Of a DNA stretch of 64,000 nt, positions 11,157-22,502 are shown piece after piece. The notes below the pieces were generated by a model. That model saw nothing but the letters and a program-made list of their open reading frames with translations. It was not told where the DNA came from and did no database searches. Numbering within the stretch: position 1 is the stretch's first letter; each line of letters starts with the position of its first letter. Both the position numbers and the translations under genes were made by a program. Source of the stretch: Narthecium ossifragum (lineage: Eukaryota; Streptophyta; Magnoliopsida; Dioscoreales; Nartheciaceae); assembly GCA_963920575.1 (NCBI GenBank), contig OY986971.1, positions 18,962,492 through 19,026,491 of the forward strand. The letters are read 5' to 3'.

Positions 11157-12455
11157 ACCTTGAATACTGGCCTTTGCCTCCTATTGAAATTGTAAAGTAT
11201 TAGTAGCAAGGGATTTAATAATATGTTCTATAGACATATCAGAATTAGAAGTTGGGTTTGGTTGTTGTCTCGGGGGGTATGGCGATCTATATTGTTGATA
11301 TTGCTGGCCACTTGGATGGAATTGAGTTGTGGGCTGATTTACTTAAGGATTCCTATAGTTGAGATTGGGGTGATCACTCCATCCCGGATTATACGTGTTT
11401 GAATATGGATCATACTTCCTTTGTGGTAGTCCAGGGAAACTACTCGCTGCATTCACTTGTTCACTGAGCTCCTCTTGAAGAGTTGGGCACATATCGGTTG
11501 GATGTCCTGCCACCGAACAAATCCCACAACCCTTCGTTGTTTGCATATTACCTACAGCCAATTGATGAAGAAGAGAAGTTAGACTCGCAATCTATTATTC
11601 AAGGGATGAAACATTTACCTCATTAACATGTTTTGAATAAGAATAAAGTCTAGTATTAAATTGTTGAGAATTAGCAGCCATATTTGCTATCAAGTTCCTC
11701 GCGGCTTCAGAAGTTTTATCCACCAAAGCTCCTCCACTAGCGACATCAATCATACTCCTGTCAGTGGTTAGTAAGCCTTCATAAAAATATTGGATAAGTA
11801 ATTGCTCACTAATTTGATGATGGGGACAGCTTGCACATAATTTCTTGAAACGTTCCCAATACTCGTGTAGAGACTCTCCGTTATGCTGCCTTACATCACA
11901 TATTTCTTTCCGAATGTTGGCCGCCCTTGAAGCTGGGAAATATTTCTCCAAAAATAACCTCTTCATCTCGTTCCATGTGATAATACTCCCTGAGGGTAAA
12001 TAATAAAGCCAATCCTTAGCCGAATCCTTCAAAGAAAATGGGAAGGCTCTCAATTTGATATGATCTTCAGTCACCCCCATAGGTTTCATGCTTGTGCACA
12101 CAATATGAAACTCCTTTAAATGCTTGTAAGGATCCTCACCTGCAAGTCCATGAAAAGTAGGTAAGAGATGTATTAGTCCAGATTTCAATTCAAAAGTAGT
12201 AGCAACATCCAAAGTAGGGAATGTAATGCATAAGGGTTGTTGATTCAAATTTGGGGTTACAAGCTCTTTCAAAGTCCGATTTCTGGCCATGACTCCTTCC
12301 TCTTCTAATCCAAAATCACTAGCAAATGGGAAATCAAGATCCAAATCATTCTACTCAAAGTTTTTCCGAGCTTCCCTCCTTAACCTGCGCAAAGTTCTTT
12401 CTATCTCTTGATCGTACTATAAATCAACTTGATTAAAAGATCGAGCTATACTCAT
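11157..12455 (-). pseudogene. Element A: Athila-type gag (capsid and zinc knuckle)
   Basis: The frame from 12344 to 11595 carries the retrotransposon gag domain with LKDSAKDWLYYLPSGSI, RLFLEKYFPASRAA and ESLHEYWERFKKLCASCPHH motifs; it would form the virus-like particle capsid. The next frame (11561-11343) contains a CCHC knuckle, CGICSVAGHPTDMC, for RNA binding. The best start is the ATG at 12455 (MSIARSFNQ), about 160 bp after the primer-binding site. Two stops lie between it and 12344, and a further break separates the knuckle. It is non-functional but well preserved. Confidence 0.85.
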
Positions 12456-12617
12456 AAACAATCAAGAAGACTCCGATGAATCGAGAGAAACAAATCAAGA
12501 AAAGGTCTAGAGTACTGAAGATAAATAAAAATTCTATGCTAAAACACTAATAAAAGAAATAAACTCTTTTTTTATGAAATAAAGATCACAATAAGCACAA
12601 AAATCAACTAGAATCAC

Positions 12618-12635
12618 TCCCCGGCAACGGCGCCA
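12618..12635 (-). other. Primer-binding site of element A (tRNA-Asp type)
   Basis: On the minus strand this reads TGGCGCCGTTGCCGGGGA, the 3'-end complement of plant tRNA-Asp used by Athila elements. It lies five bases from the end of LTR L2 and upstream of gag, which fixes element A as minus-strand and L2 as its 5' LTR. Confidence 0.88.
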
Positions 12636-12640
12636 AAATT

Positions 12641-14026
12641 TGATGTGTTGTGGCAAGCAACCAAAAATAAAACAAATACTCGTTAAAATAAATGTAGTAG
12701 TGCGAGTACGAGTCGATCCCATGAAGAGTGTCTAATATAAGTTTTGTGCTATGTGAACAAAGATGGGGGGTTTTGAGTAAAATGAAAACAATAAAGAAAC
12801 AATCTAAAGCGGAGAATCGAATTGAATCAAGAGAACAAACCTTGGTCTAAGTCAACATCCACCATCAGAATCTTTTTAACTGATCATCGATGCAAGTATA
12901 TATCAATTCACACCTTGAATATTCCCCGTTTGAATTAAATTCGAATCTCTCCTCGATCATAGTTAATTAGAAACAAGCGATTTAATCAACCCTAACTAAA
13001 CAACCTAAAACAAGCGCTGTAGGTTTAATCTAGTAGCAGCCTTAAGGATAAGGAGATCGGTGAAGCTAAACAACACAAGCACACGCAGTTGCATTTAATT
13101 TAGTCGAACGTTCTTCCTAAGATCTAACAATCTCTGAAACACAGTAGATCATTACACCCTAGTTGCCTCGCAGATTAGAGGGATCAAACAATTACGGATT
13201 TGATATCCAACCTAGCAGTAGATTGCGATGAATAATAAACTAGTAGGCTTCCTAGCAATTAGACAAGACAATCATGAATATAATCACAGAAAAACATTCA
13301 ATACTCAAGTATAAACTGAACAATAAAAATAGATTAGATCTCACAGTTCATGGATTCCGAGGTTTCAGTTTCCTCGACCAAGAATTAAGGTTTAGCCCCG
13401 CAGGGCCATCAAGAACAATCCTTTAAAGAAGAAAGAAGAACTCTAGAAATATCAAAGAAATAAAAAGTGGCAGCAAAAATTCTCTAGAATTCGCCCCCCT
13501 CAATCCCTAAAAAGAACCATATTTATAGCCCATAAGTTTCCTATCCTCGGATTAAATCTGAGCCCTTAATTCTACAAGGTCGGTTAACAAAGATCGATCT
13601 TGTATGGAAAGAAGATCGATCTTTTCTTCCCAAATTGTGGCTACACCCCGACTCAGATCGATCTCTTCTGAAAAGACGATTGATCTCTTTATTCTCTGCA
13701 TATTTCTTCTGCTATTCTGCCCTATGCTGGTTGTAGTAAAAACACTGTAACTTTCTCTAGGAAGCTCCAAATCACGAACCATAAAATTATCCAGAAATTA
13801 GACTTCAAGAGCTTTCCAATCATATATGACACATCATCTGGTTCTTCATCAGCAGGTACAGTTTAATCTTTAAAGTTGATCCATATACTCTTTTCAGCTT
13901 CTTTTCGAACTTAAGAACTTCAATTGCATCCTAAATCAAAATATAAGAATAATGAGTGTATTTAGGTACCAAATAAGCACAGGAGACTAGTATTAAGGGA
14001 TAAAAATATAACATTATGCATCATCA
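12641..14026 (-). mobile_element. LTR L2, 5' LTR of element A
   Basis: On the plus strand it runs from TGATGTGTTG to ATGCATCATCA (right end uncertain by three bases because of a TCA repeat). In sense orientation it begins TGATGATGCAT, contains the U3 module shared with L1, L3, L4, L6 and L7, a GATCGATC pair at 13592/13614 and then a TATA-like element at about 13519-13530. The primer-binding site follows directly. No matching 3' LTR remains. Confidence 0.85.
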
Positions 14027-14029
14027 TCA

Positions 14030-15371
14030 GCTACTGTTACTCTTTAATGCCCTCCGTCTTCCTCTATTTAATTCCTGTGATTTCTTGTTGGTTACTTCAG
14101 TTATGTGCTAATATATCATATTCATGCCTAGGGACGGTGGTGTGCCCATTTCTATTTTATTTTTTGGGTTAACCAAGGGAGTGAAGCCCTTGGGAATGTC
14201 TAGATTTAATTGGGCCGAAGGTGTGCCCTGTGTGTTGAATGATTATGCCTGATTTGGATACGTGAATGCCATGTGTGTCTCATGTTAGCCCTTTAATGAA
14301 AAATCTACTCTATAGCTATGTTATATCCTGTTGGACAACTAATTGATGATTTGGCATGTAGAGACACATAGGCCTAGTTGCTTGAATAGGCTCATGCATA
14401 TGGTATGCATTAGAAGCATTAAGGTTAGGTGCGGGCGATGGATTCGATCGGCGATCCGGGGGTCTCGAGTAGCCCGGATCTAGCCCTAGAGCCGGGGTTT
14501 GGTTAGTTGAGCAATAGGGCGAGATTGTGTGGTTATGATCTTATGTTGATCGAGGTTGCAACCTAGAAATATTCATTTGAATTATGATATTGAGGAATAG
14601 AGGTCGTATTTCCGTTTGTCCCAAGGGCCTAAGTGTGGATGTCGATGTTCATGACGTATGTCCCCGTACAAGGGGTGGTGTACGGTGAGAGCTCCGGCGA
14701 TGAGTGCAGCGGCAATGCACTGACCCTGGGTCCGGGCTCGTGTTGGCCGTCCTCCTTGTTTCGTCGATTGGGTGAGGGTGACCCTATGTAGGGGCTCATT
14801 CTGGATCGACGAGGTGTGATGCTTCCAGTGGCACCGTAGACTTAGGATGGAGGATGATATTGTTATAGTTTCTCCTTCCTTGAGTGTGACGTAGAGTAGA
14901 ACCTTACTGGGCATTGTTGCTCACCCTACCTGGGCTGCATCGGCGATGCATGTCGATGTAGTTCCTTATTTCAGGTGTTTTTCTAGAAGATGACGCGATA
15001 TTTTGATGTGACCGAGGACTTGGAGCTTCGAGGAGTTCTTCGACAGTTAATTTACAGTTTTAATCAATGATGTACAAATTATTGTATAATCTGATGTATC
15101 CAAGAACATAATTCTATGATTATTAATTCAGTTGTATTTGAGAAATGTTGTAATATTCTTTAATGTTGATGTTGAAGTTGTAAAATTGTAAAATGTACAA
15201 GGTTATTGTGTTATAATTATAAAAGAGATTCTGCCGACTTTTTTATGAACTTGAGGACCAAATTGTTCAAAATTCATAGTAGTTATATACTTGTGGGCCT
15301 ATTGATGATGTAAACATGTTTAGGTGACTCACGCCTCGATCTGGATGGGTTTTCTGGGTCGGGGCGTGACA
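14030..15371 (+). mobile_element. Family X copy X3, 3' half only
   Basis: The right end GGGTCGGGGCGTGACA and the conserved block at 14888-14950 (gtagagtagaacct, then a cctacctgggctgc stretch) mark it as family X. The middle part resembles X5 (aaccaaggga...ccttggga and gggccgaaggtgtgccc) more than X6/X7, so X3 and X5 form a subgroup. The 5' half is missing, removed at the junction with element A. LINE-1 resumes at 15372. Confidence 0.82.
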
Positions 15372-15692
15372 GCTCTTGAACATGTTATAAGGTTTGAGCA
15401 GTCTACCTTTATGCAAGGTCGGTCAACACATGATAGTATTGACACTACAAAGGGGATAATGCATTCAATGCACCTAGCACCACAAACTAAAAGCTTGATG
15501 ATCCTCAAGTTCAATTTACGGGCCGCATATGATCGGGTTCGGTGGAACTTTTTATAAGAGGTCTTGGTAGCCATGAATTTTCCAAGGATTTGGGTTGCTT
15601 GGGTTTTGGCCTGTGTATGTGGGCCTCTATTTTCATTGGTAGGGCTCATGGCGCAGTGCGGTCTGGGCGGGGGATGTGTCAGGGAGATCCTT
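15372..15692 (+). pseudogene. LINE-1 ORF2, central reverse transcriptase fragment
   Basis: The translation reads FEQSTFMQGRSTHDSI, then LMILKFNLRAAYDRVRWNFL, which is RT motif A; the usual catalytic Asp-containing DLxxAYD is seen as NLRAAYD. A TAA stop follows, then the fingers/palm region up to GMCQGDPL. It is cut at 15692 by X7 (TCCTT duplication) and continues at 18303. Confidence 0.85.
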
Positions 15693-18302
15693 TGTGAGGA
15701 CTCGTCCCTCAGACCTGGCTCGACCGGGTGGGTCGAGAGCCGGTTTTCTTTTGGTCTGGTTCCGCGTCGGGCACGATCGGGCGATCGTGTGGTGGTTTGG
15801 ACCCCAGGGGCATTTTGGTAAATATGCCCCCTGGTGGTCGGTTTCACATCCGCGTTGCACCCACGGCCTTGGATTGATGTATGTGGTTGTTTAGAATGGT
15901 TAGGTGGACCCGGGATCGGAAGATCCCAGCTCGGGCGCGCTGAAGCTTGCCTTTGGGCAGCTTACGGCCCTTGAGCGACTGATCGGGCTCATGAGCGGGT
16001 CGGTGGGCTTTCGGCCCGTTAGTTAGACCCGGCCCGTTAGTGGCCTGTTAGTGGGGGCAGTTGGAGCAGTTGGCTCCAACTCCCTTTTTCCCCCTCTTCT
16101 CTTTTCTTTTCCCCGGTTCTCTTCTCCTCTCTTCTCTCCCTCCTTCTCTTCTCCTCCCGCCAACGCCCATTCTTCTTCTCTCTTCTCCCCTTCTCCTTCG
16201 GCTGGGCTAAAGCTTGGAGGGCTGAGCTTTGCGGAGTGGACCTTCACGGCACGACTGGCTGGACGCGTGGAGAGGCTTCACTGCTTGCCCAGGTAGGTGT
16301 TTCTACCCCGATCCTTGGATCGGGTTCTACTAGGTTAGGTTGTATGTGTTTTTGCTGTGGAATACCTAGTAGAATGCTTGTAGATCCTTGCATATGTGGT
16401 GTGCTTCTTTCCCTTGTATTCTTACACCATGAATCCATGTTTTAGCCAGTCGTTTTCCGTATTATCGAAGCTTCGTCGGTTTCTGTCCATTTTCCACCTA
16501 GATAGGAGATTTCAAGATTTAACCGTCAAAAACGGGATTTCTTTACATCGTTGGATTCCCCATAGTTAAATACTCTTGCCTACAAAGTTTCATTGTTTTT
16601 AAACATGTTTTGATCCTTGAAAACCTAGAAATAAGATTTCTGGCATGTTGCGTCGCGAGCTCGACGGTCGATCGGTGCATCGACCGTCAGGCTCGACGAT
16701 CGATCGATGTATCGACCGTCAGGCTTTAATATGCTTACTCTGGACCTGACGGTCGACCGTCGGATCGACCGTCGGGCTCTGTCGGGATTTTAGCCTCCCA
16801 CGGTCGATGGGTCGATCGACCGTGGGTCCTCTCTCTTTTTCATCCCGCCTCACGGTCGACCGTCGGATCGACCGTCGCATCGTCCGTGAGGCTCTGTCCC
16901 ATTTTGGGCTCTCGACGGTCGATGGGTCGATCGACCGTCGCCCATGAGGTTTTCTTCGTTTTGGCCTCACGGTCGATCGGTGGATCGACCGTGACATCGT
17001 CCGTGGTCTCACGGTCGATCCCCGGATCGACCGTGACATCGTCCGTGACCACTTAGACTTGGTTTTTCCGGCTCTTCTTGGATGGTTTTGATGGGGGGGT
17101 TAATGTCTAAACATGTTGGGAAGCATGTAGGGGAATTTGATGAGGTTTTCAAAGGAATTCCACTTGGTTTGAGATTAATTCAATGTTCTTTCCTTTTTAG
17201 AAAACCTATGGTTCTACTTGCAGTTAATACATGATTGATGGTAGTTAAGTGCTTAGTTAATTGCTTAGCCATTATCTAGCTATGAGTGCTAGTTAATGAG
17301 AAATTGTGGAACCTTAGCCTCTTGCCGGCGAGTGCCGAGGGCTATTGTATATCTGTTGGACTTATAACTGTTGATGTGGCATATAGAGACACCTAGGATA
17401 GATGTTTGCCTAGGCTCATGCATTGTATGCATTAGAGGCATTTGAGGTTAGGCGGGCGATGGTTTGGGTCGCCGATCCGAGGCTCTCTGGTAGCTCGGAT
17501 CTAGCCTTAGGGCCGTGGCTGGGTAGTCAGGATTAGGGTGTGATTGTTGATCTGAATCTCTGGTGTTGAGGAGTATGCGATAGTTGGCTTGAATCAGTGT
17601 TGAGGTTTAGAGGTTGTGTTGCCTCCCAAAGCCAAGTGCTAAGGATGCAACCGATGTGTTCCCGACGTGGTCCCCAGGCAGTGGTATCCCTGCTGGGTAA
17701 TGGTGATCCTGCATGATACTGTTCCCCTGTCAGTGCTCAGGGTGATCTTGGTAGAGTGACCAAGAGAGAGGTTCTTGACAGGAGCCCTTGGGGCATCGGT
17801 GGGTTATGGGACCCGTGGCATTCGTTAGACTTGAGCTGGGAGACAACACTGTTGTTGTTTTCCTCCTTTCAGTGTGCCGTAGAGTAGAACCCTACTGAGC
17901 TTATCGCTCATTCCTACCCGGGCTGCGTTTGCAGGTGCAGGCGGCAGTTCTTCGTCCGTGGAGCCGGCGGGATCTGCCTTTGGCGGCGCGAGTACCTCCA
18001 GAGGCGTCTGAGGTTTTGTTGGAGGATATGACTGTTGCACTTTTTGATATATATATGCATGTTGTAAACCCTTGAGGAGTTTTGGAAATCTTGTATCATA
18101 TATGTACCTTGAAGAATTTTTGTATCAAATGTTAGACAGTACAACTTGATGTTATATGAATTAATTATCTGTTTGCCTCTGGATTATAGCTTTGTTTAAA
18201 TTTATCCGTCTTTCCGCAATTGTATCGCGCCAATTGAAGATGAATAGTGATAGGAACCCTCACGCCCCGGTCCGGATGAGTTTTCTGGGTCGGGGTGTGA
18301 CA
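15693..18302 (+). mobile_element. Family X LTR copy X7, complete
   Basis: 2610 bp, TGTGAGGACT to GGGTGTGACA, with exact TCCTT duplications at 15688-15692 and 18303-18307 inside the LINE-1 RT. A CT-rich leader lies at about 16080-16200 and a TAGGTGTTTCTACC hairpin-like site near 16293. A GGTCGACC/GGTCGATC palindrome array spans 16655-17045. The conserved block with cctacccgggctgcgttt is at about 17876-17945. No open frame of interest was found. Confidence 0.92.
16655..17045. repeat. GGTCGACC-type palindrome array in X7
   Basis: Many copies of ACGGTCGAYCGNNGGATCGACCGT-like units, spaced about 11-12 bp, separated by 'aggctctgtc'-like spacers. The same motif reappears in X6 (46504-46855) and in the unrelated Athila-type LTR L7 (57578-57830). 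Confidence 0.85.
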
Positions 18303-18840
18303 TCCTTTGTCTCCGTATCTTTTTCTAACGGTTCAGGAGGTTCTGTCACGGCTTTTAAAGAGGAGGAATGGTCTGAGGGGACTCCGCTTTCCTCATTTAG
18401 AATTTACTCTATCGCACTTACTTTATGCAGATGATTGTATGATTGTCTCTGCAGCTACTTGCTCGGAGGCTCGGAAGCTTAAGCAAATCCTTATGGCCTT
18501 CAAAGCATTGTCGGGTTTGGAAATGAATACTATTAAATCTAGTATTCAGTTCTCACCTACAGTGGATGGGGATAGAAAGCTTACTATTTGTCATATTCTG
18601 GGTTTGGCGGTAGTCGAGGGTACTTGGGAGTATTTGGGTGTTCCTCTGTGCATCAAGAAGCCTCAAAGAGCTTATTTTGAGAAGTTGCTGGATAAGATGA
18701 CCAACCGGGTGCTATCATTGCAGGGCAAGTATATTTCTCAACCGGGGAGGGTTGTGTTGGTGCAGTCGGTACTCCAAGCGATTCCAGCTTTTGTCATGGC
18801 TACCACTGAGATCCGGTGGGGCTTTTACGGTGTATAGCGA
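18303..18840 (+). pseudogene. LINE-1 ORF2, RT palm with YADD motif
   Basis: The frame resumes after the TSD with SLSPYLFLTVQEVLSRLL. It carries the RT catalytic motif YADD at 18424-18435, then the thumb region KFKALSGLEMN-like and YLGVPL (LGVPLCIKK) typical of plant L1 RT. A frame break and stop occur at about 18837. In the intact element this domain would reverse transcribe the LINE RNA at the nicked target. It is inactive here because of stops and five separate insertions. Confidence 0.9.
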
Positions 18841-20358
18841 AGATTTGCCATGATTTTCTATGGCAAAGAAGGTGATCGGAGATGACTGTTGTTGCTTGGA
18901 ACAAGGTTTGCTTGTCTAAAGAAGTTGGAGGCTTGGGGCTACGGAACTTTCGGGTTTGGCAGTCGGGTTTGAAGGCTAGAAGAATGTCATGTTTTCTTGA
19001 GAATAAGTCTAATGTTTTGACTTGTTTGGCTCGCGCCAAATATGCATGGAGGGAGGTGTTACCTTCGATTAGAGGCATCCCTGCCTGGTCGGTCCATTAG
19101 AGAGATCTCTGTCGAGCGGCGGATCAATTGCGTAAAGGGCTAGTTTGTTCACCAGGGGAAGATAGTTGACTTAGTGCTTTAAGTGACTATTGGATTCTTG
19201 AAGACCCTTCGGATCGCAGGCCTTCATATTTTAATATGGAGGTGGATTGGGATAGGGAAAGGCTGAGCCATTTTCTACAGGATGGTGTCTGGAATGAGGG
19301 TCGTTTGAACTCTTGCTTTCATCCATTACTTACGGAGCATATTAGACAAGTCGAGGTGCGATGAGGTATGGACAGCTGTCGGTGGGCTTACGGGGCTCCC
19401 GACATGATCACTTCTAAATCTATTTATTTGTTCTTAATGAAGTTTGGGGGTCTTGTGAAGGAGAGCATGAAGGATGAGTCATGGAGCAATATTTGGCATC
19501 TTCCGGTTGGACCACGTGTTAAGCACTTCATATGGCGGCTATGTCATGGTAAGTTGCCGGTGCATGACTTGTTATGGCGTTATTGCAATTTTTATGAGCG
19601 TGGTTGCCCAAGGTGTGGTGCGGTTGAGACATTCACTCATGCTATTTTAAATGTCCCTACGCGCAAGAAGTGTTGCAGCTGGTTTTGTCACAGGAGTGGG
19701 TTCTTGGAAGAGAACTGTCGGTTGATGAGATTTTTGGCGCGTTGACATCGGCAGGATCTACACAAGGAAAGTGGGAGCTGAAGGCGCTGATTGGATATGC
19801 ATTATGATGGATCTGGCGAGATCGGAATGATGTGATATTTCAAAGGAAGGGGATAGCGGTGACTGCTCTTGCAAGGCGGGTAGGCAGACAGGTAGCTGAA
19901 TTTTTGAGAAAGCTCAAGCCTGGTGGAGAAAGACAACGAATATGGAGTGAAGGTGTCTTGACCGTTCAAGTAGATGCTTCTTACTGGGAGGGTAAGGCGG
20001 CTGTCGGCATGGTCGGTCTCCTACACGACGCTCTCTTAAATGGGCTTATGGCAAGATGGTGAAGGCGAGTTCAGTCTTACAGGCGGAGCTTCAAGCTATT
20101 CATTTTGCTATTATAGTGGTTGCTCCAGATGATCGTGACCGGTTAATTATCGAATCCGATTCACTGCACGCGGTTGACATCTTGAGGGGACGCCGGTCTT
20201 GGGATAATGAATCAGTTGCCTTTCTTCGTGAGATTTGGTCCCAAATTTTTTATTTTACTTATGTTGCTTTTGTGTTTATCCCTTGGGAATGTAATGAGAG
20301 AGCTGATGGTGTAGACGGCATGATGGTTGCTTTGCCTAGTTGGAGTTTGATGGACTAG
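18841..20358 (+). pseudogene. LINE-1 ORF2, zf-RVT and RNase H domains
   Basis: Successive short frames show EVGGLGLRNF, then a zf-RVT domain (19490-19690) with PRVKHFIWRLCHGKLPV and a CPRCG zinc-binding pair. These are followed by a plant L1 RNase H-like domain (19960-20358) with VQVDASYW, LQAELQAIHFA and IESDSLHAV, which are the D-E-D catalytic neighbourhoods. Several stops and shifts separate the pieces. The RNase H domain at the ORF2 end is a plant L1 hallmark. Confidence 0.88.
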
Positions 20359-20430
20359 GTGTTTTAAATAGTATGATGTAAGTTGTACTACTAGTTTTCG
20401 AGCTGAACTAATCAAACAGAAAAAAAATCT
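20359..20430 (+). other. LINE-1 3' end with short A-rich tail
   Basis: About 60 bp of 3' UTR follow the ORF2 stop and lead into cagaaaaaaaatc near 20420. This is the likely poly(A) end. The partner TSD would lie left of the window, so the exact end cannot be confirmed. Confidence 0.6.
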
Positions 20431-21176
20431 TAAAAAATATCATGTGGGTTATGCATTGATATTTTACACTAAAGTGGGCTTATCGGCAACTATGCCTTAT
20501 TGTTATTTGAATGGTAGCATGTTATCATCTTTTTACACGGAATAAATAATTTTATTATTGATAGATATTTTGTAATAATCTAGCAATCAAAGTAAGAATC
20601 CTGGTTCCATCCCCGCGCGTGAAGGGCACGACCGCACGACACACTAATTTAACATAAAACTCACTTTCACTTGACAAAATCCACCCCTACCTTGTTTTAT
20701 GATATCAAAGGGTGTGTCGAGTGCTAAACAGCTTTAGCATCATGACACATAAGCCGAAGGTCATCGCCGGCAGCTCTCGGCGGCCGCCTTATCTCCACCT
20801 CCACCGGCCACCACTTACGCCGGAAACTTCCAATGCAAACGGCCGTCCTAGCTGTCCCAATTTGACCAGATAGGTCACACGTTTTAAACCAATTTGTTAC
20901 ATTCCCATAACGGGTCGAAAAATCCCAGTCATGAGCCCGTTTTTAATCCGATCCCTCTTCGCACGTACCACCTCCCCCCTCCTTCTAGACGTCACGGACG
21001 TAGAGCGGCTAGAGCCACCATACCATTGGCGACCGGACTCTCCTAAACCCTCGAAGACCGTTGACCGCCCCCGCTTGGAGTCCTGGTCACGGCACCGGCC
21101 CTTCTCTTTTTAGTCACCTCCTCACCTCACTCCTCCCAATACCGGTTCGTATCCAATCACCGCCGACTCATTGCTC
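20431..21176 (+). promoter_or_regulatory. Host intergenic DNA and promoter of the ATL gene, with two W-boxes
   Basis: Unique-looking sequence with no transposon similarity. Two TTGACC W-box cores occur at 20862-20867 and 21061-21066, the second about 110 bp before the start codon. WRKY factors bind such sites, and ATL6/ATL31-type genes are induced by elicitors, so a defence-responsive promoter is plausible but inferred. No clear TATA box was seen; the leader before the ATG is C/T-rich. Confidence 0.5.
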
Positions 21177-22502
21177 ATGGCGACGACGACGCTCCTCTTC
21201 CGCCGGATAACCGGGGCCGGCTCCGGCAGCGCCGTGTATCTCCTCCTGCTCCTGGTTCTATTCACCGCCTCGTTCGCCGAAGCCCAGTCGCCGCCGAGCA
21301 ACAATAACAACGGCAGCAGCAACAACAACAACATCAATAGCGGGATGACGAACTTTAACCCGTCGATGGCGATCGTGATCGTGGTGCTGATCAGCGCGTT
21401 CTTCTTCCTGGGGTTCTTCTCGATATACATCAAGCAGTGCGCCCGGGGCGGGAGCGTCGGCGGGGGGAGGTCGTGGAGGGGCGGCGGCGTGGGGTCGATG
21501 AGGGCGAGGCTGCAGAGGGGGCTGGATCCGGAGGTGCTGGAGACGTTCCCGACGCTGGTGTACTCGGAGGTGAAGGGCCTCAAGATCGGGAAGGAGTCTC
21601 TGGAGTGCGCGGTGTGCCTGTGCGAGTTCGAGGACGAGGAGACCCTCCGCCTTCTCCCCAAGTGTAGCCACGCCTTCCACCCCGACTGCATCGACGCCTG
21701 GCTCGCCTCCCACGTCACCTGCCCCGTTTGCCGGTCCGATCTCACCGCCGTTAAACCCGATGAGTTCACTCCCGATTCCTTCCCCGTTTCCGTCGCCGCC
21801 GGAGCCGATCTGGTGGAGACGGAGACGACGCCGCTGCCGCCGCCGCAGGTGGTGATCTCCGTGGATGAGGAGGACAAAAAGCAGGAGATGGCCGAGCTGC
21901 TTCGGATTGGGAGCCAGAAGAGGGCGCTGAAGGCGAAGTCGATCCGAGCGGGGGCGAGGTTCCCGAGATCGCACTCGACGGGCCACTCGCTGCTACAGCC
22001 GGGGGAGAACCTGGATCGGTACACCTTGAAGCTACCTGCTCACATACACAAGGAGATCATGGCGGCGAGGGAACTAAAGAGGACGACGAGCTGCGTAGGG
22101 TTCCCCTCCGGCGGAGAGGGGAGCTCGAGGCGAGGGTACAGAGGAGGAGGAGGAGAGGGGAGTTTCGGGCGAGGGAGGAGCATAAGGTTGGGGAAGCCGG
22201 AGGGGCTCCTCCCTTCCTTCTTAGCGCGGACGTTCTCCGCCCGGGTGCTGTCATGGCGGTCGGGGGAGGGATCGACGAGGAAGGGCGCCGCCGCCGCCGC
22301 CGACTTCGAGGGGGGTTCCAGCAAAGGGAGGTTTCCGTCATTCAAGAACCCGTTCGAGTCGCGCAGCATCGGAGGCGGCGGAGCAAGGCCGGATAATCTC
22401 CGGCCCTTCCCCGCCTCCGGCGGAGGGAGGCCGGAAAGTCCTCGCACCGCGGCCGGCAAGTCGACAGAGCTGGTGTCAACGAGCCCACGCGCCCGAGTCT
22501 GA
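21177..22502 (+). CDS. ATL-family RING-H2 E3 ubiquitin ligase (ATL6/ATL31-like)
   Basis: Intronless, 441 aa, starting at the ATG at 21177; a TTG six bases upstream is in frame but not a plausible start. Residues 1-36 look like a signal peptide, followed by an Asn/Ser-rich stretch and one membrane segment at about 64-86. The ATL-specific GLD motif is at 115-117. The RING-H2 ligands are C144, C147, C163, H165, H168, C171, C182 and C185, with the ATL spacing (x2, x15, x1, x2, x2, x10, x2), W175 and P183. The region RSHSTGHSLLQPGENLDRYT is shared with ATL6/ATL31 relatives. The protein should act at a membrane, recruiting an E2 to ubiquitinate targets; ATL6/ATL31 act in carbon/nitrogen and defence responses, which is family knowledge, not proof here. 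No breaks. It is very GC-rich, unlike its surroundings. Confidence 0.93.
   Translation: MATTTLLFRRITGAGSGSAVYLLLLLVLFTASFAEAQSPPSNNNNGSSNNNNINSGMTNFNPSMAIVIVVLISAFFFLGFFSIYIKQCARGGSVGGGRSWRGGGVGSMRARLQRGLDPEVLETFPTLVYSEVKGLKIGKESLECAVCLCEFEDEETLRLLPKCSHAFHPDCIDAWLASHVTCPVCRSDLTAVKPDEFTPDSFPVSVAAGADLVETETTPLPPPQVVISVDEEDKKQEMAELLRIGSQKRALKAKSIRAGARFPRSHSTGHSLLQPGENLDRYTLKLPAHIHKEIMAARELKRTTSCVGFPSGGEGSSRRGYRGGGGEGSFGRGRSIRLGKPEGLLPSFLARTFSARVLSWRSGEGSTRKGAAAAADFEGGSSKGRFPSFKNPFESRSIGGGGARPDNLRPFPASGGGRPESPRTAAGKSTELVSTSPRARV

Noticed and set aside
16719..17052. Minus-strand frames with repeated Arg-Ser-Ile-x-Arg-Ser-Thr-Val units (also 46571-46946 and 57594-57834)
   Set aside because: They are translations of the GGTCGACC palindrome arrays. 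Repeating peptides arise from the DNA repeat and differ in frame among copies.
21171..21176. Upstream TTG start for the ATL protein
   Set aside because: Plants do not normally start at TTG, and the ATG six bases later begins the expected signal peptide.
21122..22024. Long minus-strand frames opposite the ATL gene (also 21258-21986 and 22040-22507)
   Set aside because: They mirror a very GC-rich coding sequence with few stops in any frame. The products are Arg/Ser/Pro-rich without domains, while the plus-strand frame has a perfect RING-H2.
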